DNA of 64,000 nucleotides from Stutzerimonas zhaodongensis (lineage in GTDB: Bacteria > Pseudomonadota > Gammaproteobacteria > Pseudomonadales > Pseudomonadaceae), in NCBI RefSeq assembly GCF_003696365.1, contig NZ_RFFM01000002.1, positions 1 to 64,000 of the forward strand, given 5' to 3'. Position numbers and translations under genes: made by a program. The notes beneath the pieces are model-generated. The model worked only from the letters and a program-made list of their open reading frames with translations. It had not been told where the DNA came from and did no database searches. Within the stretch, counting starts at the first letter, position 1. Each line of letters opens with the position of its first letter. This document shows, one piece after another, positions 18,032 through 27,697 of the stretch.

Positions 18032-18749
18032 GGTGCGGGGCCACCTGGGCTGCGAGCAGGTAACCGCTGCCTCGTACGGTGCGGATCAACCGAGGGCACT
18101 TGCCGGTATCCCGCAACCGCTGGCGAAGTCGGCTTACGGCCATGTCGACGATTCGTTCGAGCGGCATCACTTCCCGACCCCGCGTTGCGTTGGCAATGGT
18201 GTCGCGGTCTAGGATCTGTTGTGGATGATCGAGAAACAGCTTCAGCAGCGCGAAATCGGCACCTGATAACAGAACTTCCTCGCCGTCCTGATGAAACAGT
18301 CGATGGCTGATCATATCCAGCCGCCACTCATCGAACGCCAGCACGTCGCTTGCGCGCTCCTGGCCAAAGTTGACACGTCGAAGCAGTGCTTTGATCCGGG
18401 CAAGCAATTCTCGAGGGCTGAAGGGCTTGCCGAGGTAGTCGTCGGCACCAAGCTCGAGACCGATGACACGGTCGGTCTCATCTGAACTTGCGGTGAGCAT
18501 GATGATAGGCATCTGGGCCAGACGTTGATGACCGCGCACCCACCGGCAAAGGCTGAATCCATCTTCGTCGGGCAACATCACATCGAGGATGACCAGGTCA
18601 GCCGGATCGCGGGCCATGGCCTCCCGAAACTGGGCGCCGTCCGCCACCGTGCGGACCTGGAAGCCGGAGCGGCTGAGGTAGGCATCCAACAGTTCGCGAA
18701 TGTCCTGGTCATCGTCGACCAGCAAAATCGATCGTCCAGCCTGGTTCAC
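18015..18749 (-). CDS. gltR: OmpR-family response regulator GltR
   Basis: DNA-binding response regulator of the glucose transport genes, 244 aa. The receiver domain (about 8-122) has the acidic DDDQD, the phosphorylation Asp in VILDVMLPDEDGF and the conserved Lys in GKPFSPREL. The C-terminal OmpR winged helix (about 140-235) ends in IRTVRGSGYLL. The start codon is GTG (18749). It lies between glk and gtrS in a run edd-glk-gltR-gtrS, all on the minus strand. Confidence 0.9.
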   Translation of the reverse strand: MNQAGRSILLVDDDQDIRELLDAYLSRSGFQVRTVADGAQFREAMARDPADLVILDVMLPDEDGFSLCRWVRGHQRLAQMPIIMLTASSDETDRVIGLELGADDYLGKPFSPRELLARIKALLRRVNFGQERASDVLAFDEWRLDMISHRLFHQDGEEVLLSGADFALLKLFLDHPQQILDRDTIANATRGREVMPLERIVDMAVSRLRQRLRDTGKCPRLIRTVRGSGYLLAAQVAPHHDALG

Positions 18750-18788
18750 CTGGCATCCCTTCTCTTGTTATGTATGTGCGTCTGGCCG

Positions 18789-19760
18789 TCAGCGGCCGCC
18801 GAGTGAGCCCTCCAGCAACTGCTGCAAAGCAACCCCAGCGCCTTCCAGCCCCGGGTACTCGGCTGTCACCACCCACACGGGGACCCTGTCAAAGTACCGG
18901 CTCATGTTGCCTTTGTCGCGGAAGCTTTTACTGAAGCCACTGCGCGCGAAGAACTCAACGAAGCGCGGCACGATCCCACCAGCGATGTATACGCCACCCT
19001 GTGCACCGGTAGTCAGTACGTTATCGCCGGCGATACGACCCAGCCAGACACAGAATTGTTCCAGCACAGCCTCGGCGTATGCATCGCCAGTCAATGCCGC
19101 AGCGGTTACTTCGGCAGGAGAGGTGAATCGAGGCGCTTCGCCATCCAGTGCGCAACTGGTCCGATAAAGCTCAAGCAGACCACCACCGCTCAGGATCGCC
19201 TCAGCATTAACATGCCCGAGTTTCTCATGCAGACGTGCCCACAGCGCTGCTTCCCGGGTGGTGCCGATTGGCAGACAGACATGCCCGCCCTCGCCCGGCA
19301 TCGCCTGCCACATCCCGTCACCCACCGGCAGCAGTGTCGCAACACCGAGCCCGGTGCCTGGGCCAATCACGAGGCGCGCACGCCCGGCTGCCGATTGGCC
19401 TGGGCAGACCTCGATCAGCTCGCCTTCACGCAGGCGCGTCATACCCAGCGCCATCGCACTGAAGTCATTGATCAGCAACAGATCGCTGAGCCCCAGGTCC
19501 TGGCAAAACGAGGTTCGACTCAGGCGCCAGTGGTTGTTGGTAAAAGCAAAATCATCGCCCGATACCGGGCCTGCGCATGCCAGACAGACTGCCTGAAGTG
19601 CCTCAACGCTCTGCCCGACGCCTTGCAGATACGCGCGAATGGCGTCTTCGGGGCGCGGATACTCAACTGTCGGCAAGACCCTCACCGACTCGAGCTGACC
19701 ATCGCGCCAGAGTGCGAAACGTGCATTCGTACCGCCGATGTCTCCTACCAATGCCGTCAC
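18789..19760 (-). CDS. glk: Glucokinase
   Basis: Phosphorylates glucose entering through Gts to glucose-6-phosphate. The protein is 323 aa, starting at GTG 19760, which overlaps the edd stop codon in GTGA with GGAGG upstream; this coupled start gives the family N-terminus [18 protein letters not shown]. The ATP-binding [26 protein letters not shown] and GEGGHVCLP motifs of group B bacterial glucokinases are visible. In-frame codons upstream of 19760 lie inside edd and are not used. Confidence 0.95.
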   Translation of the reverse strand: MTALVGDIGGTNARFALWRDGQLESVRVLPTVEYPRPEDAIRAYLQGVGQSVEALQAVCLACAGPVSGDDFAFTNNHWRLSRTSFCQDLGLSDLLLINDFSAMALGMTRLREGELIEVCPGQSAAGRARLVIGPGTGLGVATLLPVGDGMWQAMPGEGGHVCLPIGTTREAALWARLHEKLGHVNAEAILSGGGLLELYRTSCALDGEAPRFTSPAEVTAAALTGDAYAEAVLEQFCVWLGRIAGDNVLTTGAQGGVYIAGGIVPRFVEFFARSGFSKSFRDKGNMSRYFDRVPVWVVTAEYPGLEGAGVALQQLLEGSLGGR

Positions 19761-21586
19761 TTGAGCGCCTCCAGCTCCTCGGTGAACACACTCGCGCCTT
19801 TCTCTGCCGGACTGAAGGCCGAACGTAGAAAGCCGAACAGTTCGCGGCCGCAACCGATCCCCAGATCACTTGGCGCCATGACTCGCTCGCGACTGTCAAA
19901 CTCAGCCTGGTCAACCAGAACCCGTAACTCACCTGTTTCACCATCAACACGGATGATGTCGCCGTCGCGCACGCGGCACAGCGGGCCGCCGTCCAGCGCT
20001 TCCGGGCTGACGTGAATCGCCGCCGGCACTTTGCCCGAGGCCCCTGACATGCGGCCATCAGTCACTAACGCGACCTTGTGGCCACGATCCTGAAGTACGC
20101 CAAGGAACGGCGTCAGCTTGTGCAGCTCCGGCATGCCATTGGCCTTCGGTCCCTGGAAACGCACCACTGCAACAAAGTCCCGCTCCAGTTCGGCGTTTTT
20201 GAACGCCTGGGCCAGTTCAGCCTGATCACTGAATACACGCGCTGGCGCTTCGACCACGCGGTGCTCTGGAGCCACAGCGGAAATTTTCGTCACGCCGCGA
20301 CCGAGATTGCCCTCCAGCACACGCAACCCTCCCTCTGGCGAGAAAGCGCGCTCGACCGGGCGCAGGATTGTCTCGTCCAAACTGCCTTGTGGTCCTTCTC
20401 TCCAGACCAGCTTGCCCTCCTCCAGAAATGGCTCCTGCGTGTACTGCTTGAGCCCCTTGCCCATTACGGTGAACACGTCTTCATGTAGCAACCCGGCATC
20501 TAGCAACGTCCGGACCATGAACGGCACACCGCCGCATGCGTGGAAGTGATTCACATCGGCCTGGCCGTTGGGATAGACCTTGGCCAAGGTAGGCGTGACG
20601 GCCGAGACGTCAGCCATGTCCTGCCATGTCAGCTGGATACCAGCCGCCTGTGCGAATGCCGGAATGTGCAAGGTGTGGTTCGTTGAGCCACCCGTAGCGT
20701 TCAGGGCCACCACCGAGTTGATGATCGATTTCTCGTCAACGATCTTGCACAGCGGCAGGTAGTTACCAGATTGCGGCGTCAGGCGCGTCACCTGCCGTGC
20801 GGCTTCGCGGGTCAATTCGTCACGTAGTGGCGTGTATGGGTTTACGAACGACGAGCCCGGCAAATGCAGACCCATGATTTCCATCACTACCTGGTTGGTG
20901 TTGGCCGTGCCGTAAAAGGTGCAGGTGCCGGGGCTATGATAAGAAAGCATCTCCGACTCCAGCAGCTCCTCGCGGCTGGCCTTGCCTTCAGCGTAGCGCT
21001 GCCGAACCTCGGCTTTCTGCTTGTTCGGAATGCCAGAAGGCATCGGCCCACCGGGTACGAATACCGCAGGCAGATGGCCGAAACGCAAGGCGCCGATCAT
21101 CAACCCAGGGATGATCTTGTCGCAGATGCCCAAGTACAGCGCCGCATCGAACATGTTGTGCGACAGCGCAATAGCGGTGGCCATGGCGATCACTTCGCGG
21201 CTGGCGAGGCTCATTTCCATCCCCGGGTCACCCTGGGTCACGCCGTCGCACATTGCCGGCACGCCACCGGCGAACTGCCCCACCGAACCAACCTCACGCA
21301 AGGCCTGCTTGATGATTTCCGGGAAATGCTCATAGGGCTGATGCGCGGACAACATGTCGTTGTAAGCCGAAACGATTGCCACGTTGGCCTCGTTCATCAG
21401 GCGAAGCTGCTGTTTGTCGCTGGTCGAAGCGCAACCGGCAACGCCATGTGCGAAGTTCGCGCACTGCAGCTTGCCGCGTTGCGGCCCGTCGCTCGCCGCA
21501 CCGGCCATCTGCGCCAAATAGCGTTCGCGCGTCGGGCGGCTGCGTTCGATCAAACGTTCGGTAACTTCTTGAATCCGCGGGTGCAT
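19757..21586 (-). CDS. edd: Phosphogluconate dehydratase
   Basis: Entner-Doudoroff dehydratase converting 6-phosphogluconate to KDPG; an IlvD/Edd-family Fe-S enzyme of 609 aa, the usual length. Cluster cysteines are seen in [21 protein letters not shown] and [18 protein letters not shown] lies 6 nt before ATG 21586. It leads a run of overlapping or closely spaced minus-strand genes, edd-glk-gltR-gtrS, and is divergent from gap across a region with HexR-type sites. Confidence 0.96.
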   Translation of the reverse strand: MHPRIQEVTERLIERSRPTRERYLAQMAGAASDGPQRGKLQCANFAHGVAGCASTSDKQQLRLMNEANVAIVSAYNDMLSAHQPYEHFPEIIKQALREVGSVGQFAGGVPAMCDGVTQGDPGMEMSLASREVIAMATAIALSHNMFDAALYLGICDKIIPGLMIGALRFGHLPAVFVPGGPMPSGIPNKQKAEVRQRYAEGKASREELLESEMLSYHSPGTCTFYGTANTNQVVMEIMGLHLPGSSFVNPYTPLRDELTREAARQVTRLTPQSGNYLPLCKIVDEKSIINSVVALNATGGSTNHTLHIPAFAQAAGIQLTWQDMADVSAVTPTLAKVYPNGQADVNHFHACGGVPFMVRTLLDAGLLHEDVFTVMGKGLKQYTQEPFLEEGKLVWREGPQGSLDETILRPVERAFSPEGGLRVLEGNLGRGVTKISAVAPEHRVVEAPARVFSDQAELAQAFKNAELERDFVAVVRFQGPKANGMPELHKLTPFLGVLQDRGHKVALVTDGRMSGASGKVPAAIHVSPEALDGGPLCRVRDGDIIRVDGETGELRVLVDQAEFDSRERVMAPSDLGIGCGRELFGFLRSAFSPAEKGASVFTEELEALK

Positions 21587-21609
21587 GCCGTCACTCCTGC
21601 TTTAATCTG

Positions 21610-21624
21610 TAGTTTTATCAACAA
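21610..21624 (-). promoter_or_regulatory. Degenerate HexR-like site upstream of edd
   Basis: The minus strand reads TTGT-TGATAAA-ACTA, one mismatch from TTGT-N7-ACAA. It lies 24-38 bp upstream of the edd start. It may be a weak HexR operator for edd, in addition to the full match nearer gap. Confidence 0.35.
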
Positions 21625-21669
21625 AACAACTTACATTCGGGCTTGATTTCTATTTTGACAGGAATAATC

Positions 21670-21684
21670 TTGTAATTCCCACAA
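21670..21684. promoter_or_regulatory. HexR operator upstream of gap
   Basis: TTGT-AATTCCC-ACAA is an exact match to the HexR consensus TTGT-N7-ACAA. It lies 23 bp before the gap start in the 121-bp edd/gap divergent region. gap-1 and edd are known HexR targets in P. putida. Confidence 0.75.
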
Positions 21685-21707
21685 CAAATTCCGCCCAGGA
21701 CCTTCTT

Positions 21708-22709
21708 ATGACTATTCGCATCGCCATCAACGGCTTCGGCCGTATCGGACGCAATGTCCTCCGCGCCCTGTACAGCCAGGATTACCGCGAGCACCTTCAA
21801 GTCGTGGCGATCAACGATCTTGGCAGCCCGGCGATGAACGCTCATCTCCTGCAGTTCGACAGCGTGCATGGCCATTTCGACGCAAAGGTCGAGGTCAGCG
21901 AGTCGGAAATGCGCGTTAATGGCGACACCATTGCCGTCACCGCAATCCGCAATCCAGCCGAGCTACCCTGGCGCCAGCACAAGGTCGACGTTGTATTCGA
22001 GTGTACCGGCCTCTTCACCTCCCGCGAAAAAGCCAGCGCACATCTGGATGCTGGCGCCGGCAAGGTAATCATTTCCGCACCGGCTTCGGGCGCCGATGCC
22101 ACCATCGTCTACGGCGTCAACCACGATATTCTTCGGCAGTCGCATCAGATCATTTCTAACGCTTCCTGTACGACGAACTGCCTTGCGCCTGTAGCCCAGG
22201 TGCTGTCGCGCGAATTCGGCATCGAACATGGCTTGATGACCACCATCCATGCCTACACCAACGATCAGAATCTGTCGGACGTCTACCACAGTGATCCTTA
22301 TCGTGCGCGCTCGGCGACCCAATCGATGATCCCAACCAAGACCGGAGCGGCAGAAGCCGTTGGATTGGTCCTTCCTGAGCTGGCCGGAAAATTGACCGGA
22401 ATGGCGGTTCGGGTACCCGTGATCAACGTGTCACTTGTCGATCTGACCCTGGAACTCAGCCGCGAGACGACCGCAGAGGAAGTGAATGCACTCATGCAGA
22501 ACGCCAGTGAGCGCTCGCCAATAATGGCCTGTAACTCGTTACCACTGGTGTCATGCGACTTCAACCACAATCCGATGTCCTCGATTTTCGACACCAACCA
22601 CACCAAGGTTAGCGGAAGACTGCTGAAGGTGATGGCCTGGTACGACAACGAGTGGGGGTTCTCCAACCGCATGCTCGACACTTGCCGCGCCCTGCACGAG
22701 GCTGCGTAA
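21708..22709 (+). CDS. gap: Type I glyceraldehyde-3-phosphate dehydrogenase
   Basis: Oxidises glyceraldehyde-3-phosphate from KDPG cleavage to 1,3-bisphosphoglycerate. The protein is 333 aa. The NAD loop [14 protein letters not shown] is at the N-terminus, the catalytic Cys154 in [12 protein letters not shown], and the substrate-binding TGAAEAVG and [12 protein letters not shown] regions are intact. AGGA precedes the ATG. This is the glucose-induced paralogue (gapA/gap-1) linked to edd, not the gluconeogenic GapB. mgsA follows 38 bp later on the same strand. Confidence 0.96.
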   Translation: MTIRIAINGFGRIGRNVLRALYSQDYREHLQVVAINDLGSPAMNAHLLQFDSVHGHFDAKVEVSESEMRVNGDTIAVTAIRNPAELPWRQHKVDVVFECTGLFTSREKASAHLDAGAGKVIISAPASGADATIVYGVNHDILRQSHQIISNASCTTNCLAPVAQVLSREFGIEHGLMTTIHAYTNDQNLSDVYHSDPYRARSATQSMIPTKTGAAEAVGLVLPELAGKLTGMAVRVPVINVSLVDLTLELSRETTAEEVNALMQNASERSPIMACNSLPLVSCDFNHNPMSSIFDTNHTKVSGRLLKVMAWYDNEWGFSNRMLDTCRALHEAA

Positions 22710-22747
22710 GCGGCCTGCGGCCCATTTCAGTCACTACAAGGAAGAAC

Positions 22748-23224
22748 ATGAACCGCATTGATTTCATCAGCGCGACACTGCCAGCACGCAAGCGCATCGC
22801 CCTGGTTGCTCACGATCACTGCAAAGGACGGTTACTGGAATGGGCCGAGCGACAGAAAACTCGACTGGAGCGACATGAATTGCTCGCCACCGGCACTACC
22901 GGATTGCTGCTGGGGCAGCGCCTGGGACTGCCGGTGGAGTGCATGATCAGTGGTCCTTTAGGTGGGGACCAGCAGATAGGGGCACGCATCGCCGAGCGCC
23001 GGATCGACATGCTGGTGTTCTTCTGGGATCCCTTCGAACCCCAGCCACATGATCCTGATGTAAAGGCACTGCTCCGTGTCGCCGCAGTGTGGAATATCCC
23101 CCTGGCCGCCAACGAAAGCAGCGCAGATTATCTGCTGTCCAGCCCTATGCTGGATCAGGCGCATTCGCTGAGCATTCCGGACTACGGTAATTACCTGGCA
23201 GCTCGCCGACCAGCTGATCAGTAG
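22748..23224 (+). CDS. mgsA: Methylglyoxal synthase
   Basis: Converts dihydroxyacetone phosphate to methylglyoxal and phosphate, a bypass that relieves triose-phosphate build-up when phosphate is limiting. The protein is 158 aa from ATG 22748 with AAGGAAG upstream; the open frame back to 22652 lies inside gap. Family signatures are VAHDHCKGRL, GTTG, GPLGGDQQIGA and FFWDPFEPQPHDPDVKAL, which hold the phosphate and catalytic Asp/His residues. Its position 38 bp after gap suggests co-transcription. Its 3' end overlaps the convergent scpB by 7 bp. Confidence 0.93.
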   Translation: MNRIDFISATLPARKRIALVAHDHCKGRLLEWAERQKTRLERHELLATGTTGLLLGQRLGLPVECMISGPLGGDQQIGARIAERRIDMLVFFWDPFEPQPHDPDVKALLRVAAVWNIPLAANESSADYLLSSPMLDQAHSLSIPDYGNYLAARRPADQ

Positions 23225-24018
23225 TCTCGGCTGCGTTCGCTGGGGAAGCCGCTCTCTTCTTCGCTCTTGGCTTCTTCGGTCTCCGCTTCATCGTTCTCAG
23301 CTTCGCTGCGCAGATCGTCGAAGTCGGTCTTCAGCCCGGTTTCCATGCTGTCCAACTCTGCCAGCAGACTGCGGAAACTGGTCTGCTCGCGCGGCGATTC
23401 CGGATCCTGCTGGAGATCGGCGCGGGCTTGCAGCGCTGCTGGAACAGGAGGGTCCTCGACATCGACTGGCAGCGGTTCGGGCTCCATCTCGCGCAGTACC
23501 GCCAAGGGCGGTAGCTCGTCGAGGTTCTTCAGGTTGAAGTGATCGAGAAACTGCTTGGTAGTCGCGAACATGGCCGGCCGCCCCGGAACGTCGCGGTGAC
23601 CGACCACCCGCACCCATTCGCGCTCTAGTAACGTCTTGACGATCTGACTGTTGACCGCCACGCCGCGTATATCCTCTATCTCCCCCCGGGTGATGGGCTG
23701 CCGGTAGGCGATCAGCACCAACGTCTCCAGCAATGCACGCGAGTAACGCTGCGGACGCTCTTCCCACAGCCGGCCGACCCAGGGCGAGAAACGCTCGCGA
23801 ACCTGCAGACGATAGCCACTGGCAACCTGTTTCAGCTCGAAAGCCCGCCCCTTGCACGACTTCTCGAGTATCTCAAGCGCTTTGCGCAGCAATGTCGGTG
23901 ATGGGCGCTCGGACTCCTCAAACAGCTCGGCCATTCGCTCGATCGACATCGGTTTACCAGAGGCCAGCATGAAAGCCTCCAGCAGAGACGCGAGATCTTT
24001 TGGCTCAGACAGGTTCAC
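23218..24018 (-). CDS. scpB: Chromosome segregation/condensation protein ScpB
   Basis: Kleisin-associated subunit of the SMC-ScpAB condensin complex, 266 aa. Two winged-helix domains occupy about residues 5-185, with the hallmark TLVLIAYRQPITRGEIEDIRG. The C-terminal ~80 residues are acidic and low in complexity (runs of Glu with Ala and Asp), and look disordered. The start overlaps scpA by 4 bp, so the two subunits are translated together. Confidence 0.93.
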   Translation of the reverse strand: MNLSEPKDLASLLEAFMLASGKPMSIERMAELFEESERPSPTLLRKALEILEKSCKGRAFELKQVASGYRLQVRERFSPWVGRLWEERPQRYSRALLETLVLIAYRQPITRGEIEDIRGVAVNSQIVKTLLEREWVRVVGHRDVPGRPAMFATTKQFLDHFNLKNLDELPPLAVLREMEPEPLPVDVEDPPVPAALQARADLQQDPESPREQTSFRSLLAELDSMETGLKTDFDDLRSEAENDEAETEEAKSEEESGFPSERSRDY

Positions 24019-24875
24019 AGGCTTGGCTCCATCAGCACGTCCGCCGACAGCGACGACTCCTCGGTTCGCGTCCGGACATGAATTGGCGCAAAGGGCTCGT
24101 TCTGTACCAGCTCAACCAACGACTCCTTGATCAATTCGAGCACCGCCATGAATGTCACCACGACGCCCAACCGGCCTTCTTCGAGCGTGAATAACGCCGC
24201 AAACGGCACGAAAGCTCCGCCCTTCAAGCGCTCGAGCACATCGCTCATGCGCTCGCGGGTCGACAGGGTTTCGCGGGTGACCTGATGACTCTCGAACATG
24301 TCAGCGCGACGCAGCACCTCAGCCATGGAAATGAGCAATTCCTCGAGGCTGACCTCGGGAAGCAGCTTTCGAGCCCGCGCCTCAGGTGCATCCAGGCGCG
24401 GCACATGCAGATCACGTCCGACCCGTGGTAGCTGGTCGAGGTCTTCCGAGGCGGCCTTGTAACGCTCGTACTCCTGTAGTCGACGGATCAGCTCGGCACG
24501 GGGATCGAGCTCATCTTCCTCGACCTCTGCCGAGCGCGGCAGCAGCATGCGCGATTTGATTTCGGCCAGCATTGCCGCCATCACCAGATACTCGGCCGCC
24601 AATTCCAGGCGTACGGCTTTCATCAGCTCGACATAGCCCATGTACTGGCGGGTGATTTCCGCAACGGGAATATCGAGAATATCGATGTTCTGCTTACGGA
24701 TCAGGTACAGCAAAAGGTCCAGCGGACCCTCGAAGGCTTCGAGGAATACTTCGAGCGCATCCGGCGGGATGTAGAGATCCTGCGGCAGTGTATTGAAGGC
24801 CTCCCCATAGACGAGCGCCAGCCGCAGCTGTTCGCCGGGCTGCTCGACCATGGGTACGACTGGGGGTTGCTGCAT
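24015..24875 (-). CDS. scpA: Segregation and condensation protein ScpA (kleisin)
   Basis: Kleisin that bridges the SMC heads, 286 aa from ATG 24875 with GGAG 5 nt upstream; the frame stays open to 24938. The N-terminal signature FEGPLDLLLYLIRKQNIDI and the LAAEYLVMAAMLAEIKSRMLLPR region are diagnostic, and the winged-helix C-terminus carries the FAALFTLEEGRLGVVVTF pattern. It lies 64 bp after trpS; order trpS-scpA-scpB on the minus strand is common in gammaproteobacteria. Confidence 0.94.
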   Translation of the reverse strand: MQQPPVVPMVEQPGEQLRLALVYGEAFNTLPQDLYIPPDALEVFLEAFEGPLDLLLYLIRKQNIDILDIPVAEITRQYMGYVELMKAVRLELAAEYLVMAAMLAEIKSRMLLPRSAEVEEDELDPRAELIRRLQEYERYKAASEDLDQLPRVGRDLHVPRLDAPEARARKLLPEVSLEELLISMAEVLRRADMFESHQVTRETLSTRERMSDVLERLKGGAFVPFAALFTLEEGRLGVVVTFMAVLELIKESLVELVQNEPFAPIHVRTRTEESSLSADVLMEPSL

Positions 24876-24939
24876 GATCTCTCCATGAAAGGGACTGTGC
24901 TGTAAGGGGCGGCAGCCAACATCGGCGATCCATAGCACC

Positions 24940-26145
24940 CTAGCGGTGGTTCAGGCCCATCGCCTGCCGCACGACTACCAGGGTTTCACGCGCTTCGTCG
25001 CGGGCATGCTCAGCGCCTTCAGCCAGAATGCTTCGCACCAAGTCCGGATTCTGCTCGTAGTCCTGAGCCCTTTCCTGCAGCGGCGCAAGCTCCGTCTTTA
25101 TCGCTTCGATCAGCGGCGCCTTGCACTCCAGGCAACCGATTCCTGCGCTACGACAGCCTTGCTCGGCCCATTGACAGACATCCTCGGCCGAATGCGCCTG
25201 ATGCATTTGCCAGACCGGGCAGCGCGTCGGCTCACCCGGGTCGTGACGATGCACCCGCGCTGGATCGGTCGGCATGCGTTTGATCTTTTCCTCGATTTCC
25301 GCAGGGGTATCACGCAGAAAGATCGAGTTGCTGGCAGATTTTGCCATCTTCCCACCGTCCAGGCCGGAGACCTTGGGCGTATCGCTGAGTAATGCCTGCG
25401 GCTCAGGCAACAGCAGCCGACCTCCCCCTTCCAGATAGCCGAACAACCGTTCCTGGTCGCCAATGGTAATGGTCTGCTGATCCTTGAGCAGTGCGCGGGC
25501 TGTATTCAAAGCGTCGAGATCGCCTTGTTCCTGGTAACTCTTGCGCAGACTTGAATAGAGTTTCGAACTTTTCTTTCCAAGCTTGCGAATAGCCGCTTCG
25601 GCTTTCAGCTCGAAATCTTCTTCGCTGCCATAAAGGTGATTGAAACGCCGGGCCACGTCACGCGCAAATTCGATATGCGGTAGCTGGTCCGCCCCCACCG
25701 GCACTACGCCGGCGCGGTAAGCCAGGATGTCGGCTGCCTGCAACAGCGGATAGCCAAGAAATCCGTAGGTGCCCAGGTCCTTGTGCTGCGCGTCGAGCTG
25801 CAGCTCCTTGTAGGACGGTACGCGCTCGAGCCACGACAAAGGGCAGATCATTGAAAGCAGCAAATGCAGTTCGGCGTGCTCTGGCACCTGGGATTGAATG
25901 AACAGATTTGCAGAGCTGGGGCTGATGCCTGCTGCCAGCCAGTCAACTGCCATGTCCTGCGCATTGCGGGCAATCTCGGCGCCCGAAGCATAATCGGTCG
26001 TCAATGCGTGCCAATCGACGATGCAGAAAAAGCACTGGTACTCGTGCTGCATCTTTACCCAGCTCTTCAATACGCCGTGGTAGTGACCAAGGTGAAGACG
26101 GCCGTTCGGCCGCATTCCGGAAACTACACGTCGCTGAGAATCCAT
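24940..26145 (-). CDS. trpS: Tryptophanyl-tRNA synthetase, long form with Fe-S-type cysteine motif
   Basis: Charges tRNA-Trp. The protein is 401 aa from ATG 26145; an in-frame TTG lies 9 bp upstream. The class I HIGH-type motif HLGH (18-21) and the KMSKS-type KMAKS (266-270) are present. It is about 65 residues longer than the compact bacterial TrpRS, with a charged insert around residues 175-245. Near the anticodon-binding region Cys309, Cys331, Cys338 and Cys341 form C-x21-C-x6-C-x2-C, almost identical to the [4Fe-4S] motif of Thermotoga TrpRS (C-x22-C-x6-C-x2-C). Function is certain; cluster binding is inferred. Confidence 0.95.
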   Translation of the reverse strand: MDSQRRVVSGMRPNGRLHLGHYHGVLKSWVKMQHEYQCFFCIVDWHALTTDYASGAEIARNAQDMAVDWLAAGISPSSANLFIQSQVPEHAELHLLLSMICPLSWLERVPSYKELQLDAQHKDLGTYGFLGYPLLQAADILAYRAGVVPVGADQLPHIEFARDVARRFNHLYGSEEDFELKAEAAIRKLGKKSSKLYSSLRKSYQEQGDLDALNTARALLKDQQTITIGDQERLFGYLEGGGRLLLPEPQALLSDTPKVSGLDGGKMAKSASNSIFLRDTPAEIEEKIKRMPTDPARVHRHDPGEPTRCPVWQMHQAHSAEDVCQWAEQGCRSAGIGCLECKAPLIEAIKTELAPLQERAQDYEQNPDLVRSILAEGAEHARDEARETLVVVRQAMGLNHR

Positions 26146-26193
26146 GGAGCTCAAAAGGGTTTCCTTCGTAGGTTATAAAAAGGCGAACAAGGA

Positions 26194-26817
26194 TCAGCCG
26201 CCAAAAGGTGCGGGGTCGCCGCAACCGACACGAACCACCTCAGGATCGCCATCCACCAGGCTGATTACCGTAGAGGCTTCTACGCCACCGTAACCGCCGT
26301 CGATGATCAGGTCCACCTGATGTTCCAGCGCGTCACGCATTTCATATGGATCGCTCATCGGCTCGGCTTGGCCGGGCAGAATCAGGCTGACGCTCATCAA
26401 TGGCTCACCGAGTTCGGCAAGCAGCGCTTGGGCGATGGGTTGCGCGGGCACCCGCAGGCCGATGGTACGTCGCTTGGGATGCAACAGCATCCTTGGGACT
26501 TCCCGAGTAGCGCTGAGAATGATGGTGTAGGGACCGGGCAGATGAGTCTTGAGCAACCGGAAAGCCGCAGTATCCACCTTGGCAAACAGGCCGAGCTGGG
26601 ACAGGTCGCGGCAGACCAGTGTGAAGTTGTGCTTGTCATCCAGCTGTCGCAACCGACGGATCCGCTCGATGCCTGTCTTGTTTCCCATCGAACAACCAAC
26701 GGCATATGACGAATCGGTGGGGTAAACGACCACGCCCCCGTTGCGAATGATCTCGACCGCTTGCTTGATCAGCCGCGCCTGAGGATTGTCGGGATGTATC
26801 TGAAAGAACTGACTCAT
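26194..26817 (-). CDS. yciO: YciO/Sua5/YrdC-family protein
   Basis: A 207-aa protein with the YrdC fold: VVVYPTDSSYAVGC near residue 28 and KRRTIGLRVPAQP in the middle, both contacting ATP or threonylcarbamoyl-AMP in the family. True t6A synthases (TsaC) are close relatives; the length and the YciO-trpS-RNase AM context point to YciO, whose cellular role is less clear. Start ATG 26817 follows GGGAG; an upstream in-frame codon at 26955 lies inside the next gene. It lies 48 bp before trpS and 13 bp after the PHP gene. Confidence 0.85.
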   Translation of the reverse strand: MSQFFQIHPDNPQARLIKQAVEIIRNGGVVVYPTDSSYAVGCSMGNKTGIERIRRLRQLDDKHNFTLVCRDLSQLGLFAKVDTAAFRLLKTHLPGPYTIILSATREVPRMLLHPKRRTIGLRVPAQPIAQALLAELGEPLMSVSLILPGQAEPMSDPYEMRDALEHQVDLIIDGGYGGVEASTVISLVDGDPEVVRVGCGDPAPFGG

Positions 26818-26830
26818 TGGAACTCCCTGC

Positions 26831-27697
26831 TCAGCCGGCAACAGCCGCGCCTGGTTCATGATCGAAATGTCTCCACAGTGGTTGCAGATCTTCGGGCAAG
26901 GTCCGGTACATTCCCAGCTCCGACCAATCGCCCGGCGCGTGAAAATCACTGCCAATGCTCGCCATCAAACCGAACTCGCGCGCCAGGATCGACAGACCAC
27001 CGACCTGCTCCAGCGGCTGCATGCCATTGACCACTTCCAGCGCATGCCCGCCGGCCTGAGCAAACTCGTTCACCAGCCGGCGCCGTTTGCTGCGAGTGAA
27101 GTCGTACTGCCAGGGGTGCGCAAGACTGATCCAGGCGCCAGCATCGCGCAATGTGGTTACTGTCTGCTCCAGCGTTGGCCAATGCTGCTTGACGTCCCCG
27201 AGCTTGCCCGACCCCAGCCATTTTCGAAACGCCTCGGCGCGATCACGTACGTGGCCGGCGCGCACCAGATAATCAGCGAAATGCGGGCGCGCCGGCGCGT
27301 TGCCGCTGTCTCCCAGCTCCTGTTGAATCGCCCGGGCACCTTCCAACGCGCCAGGCATGCCTTTGGTTTCCAACCGCTGAGCGATCATCTCGGCCCGTCG
27401 CCAACGACCATGGTGGAGCTCGCCAATGGCCCGCTGCAACGCCTCGGCATCAGGGCGGAAGGCATAACCGAGCACATGAATGGTGGCGCCACTCCAGACG
27501 CAGGACAGTTCAATCCCATTGACGAGGCGGATGCCTAGCGAATCCGCTGCGGCGCGGGCGTCATCCAGGCCTTCCACCGTGTCGTGATCGGTAAGAGCGA
27601 GCAACTCGATGCCTCGCGCATGAGCGCGCTCCACGAGCATCGCTGGGGCCAGCGCGCCGTCAGAGGCGGTGCTATGGCAATGCAGATCAACAATCAT
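26831..27697 (-). CDS. rnm: PHP-domain 5'-3' exoribonuclease RNase AM (YciV/TrpH family)
   Basis: PHP phosphoesterase, 288 aa. In E. coli this family (formerly TrpH/YciV) trims 5' ends of 5S, 16S and 23S rRNA and degrades pAp. The metal-binding motifs are complete: DLHCHSTASDG at the N-terminus, LTDHDTVEG, GIELSC, SLAHPWQYDF and GSDFHAPG. It begins a three-gene minus-strand group with yciO and trpS, the same neighbours as in other gammaproteobacteria, and diverges from yciB. Confidence 0.87.
   Translation of the reverse strand: MIVDLHCHSTASDGALAPAMLVERAHARGIELLALTDHDTVEGLDDARAAADSLGIRLVNGIELSCVWSGATIHVLGYAFRPDAEALQRAIGELHHGRWRRAEMIAQRLETKGMPGALEGARAIQQELGDSGNAPARPHFADYLVRAGHVRDRAEAFRKWLGSGKLGDVKQHWPTLEQTVTTLRDAGAWISLAHPWQYDFTRSKRRRLVNEFAQAGGHALEVVNGMQPLEQVGGLSILAREFGLMASIGSDFHAPGDWSELGMYRTLPEDLQPLWRHFDHEPGAAVAG

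Noticed and set aside
19056-20015. Open frame of 319 codons antisense to glk and edd
   Set aside because: It spans the junction of two certain genes; a typical high-GC shadow ORF.
20864-21646. Open frame of 260 codons antisense to edd
   Set aside because: Rich in His and Arg from antisense codons of a conserved enzyme; no start signal.
26146-26193. Possible trp attenuator or T-box upstream of trpS
   Set aside because: The gap is 48 bp with no leader peptide, no tandem Trp codons and no terminator pair.
26858-27538. Open frame of 226 codons antisense to the RNase AM gene
   Set aside because: The PHP motifs on the minus strand are decisive; the antisense frame has no family features.
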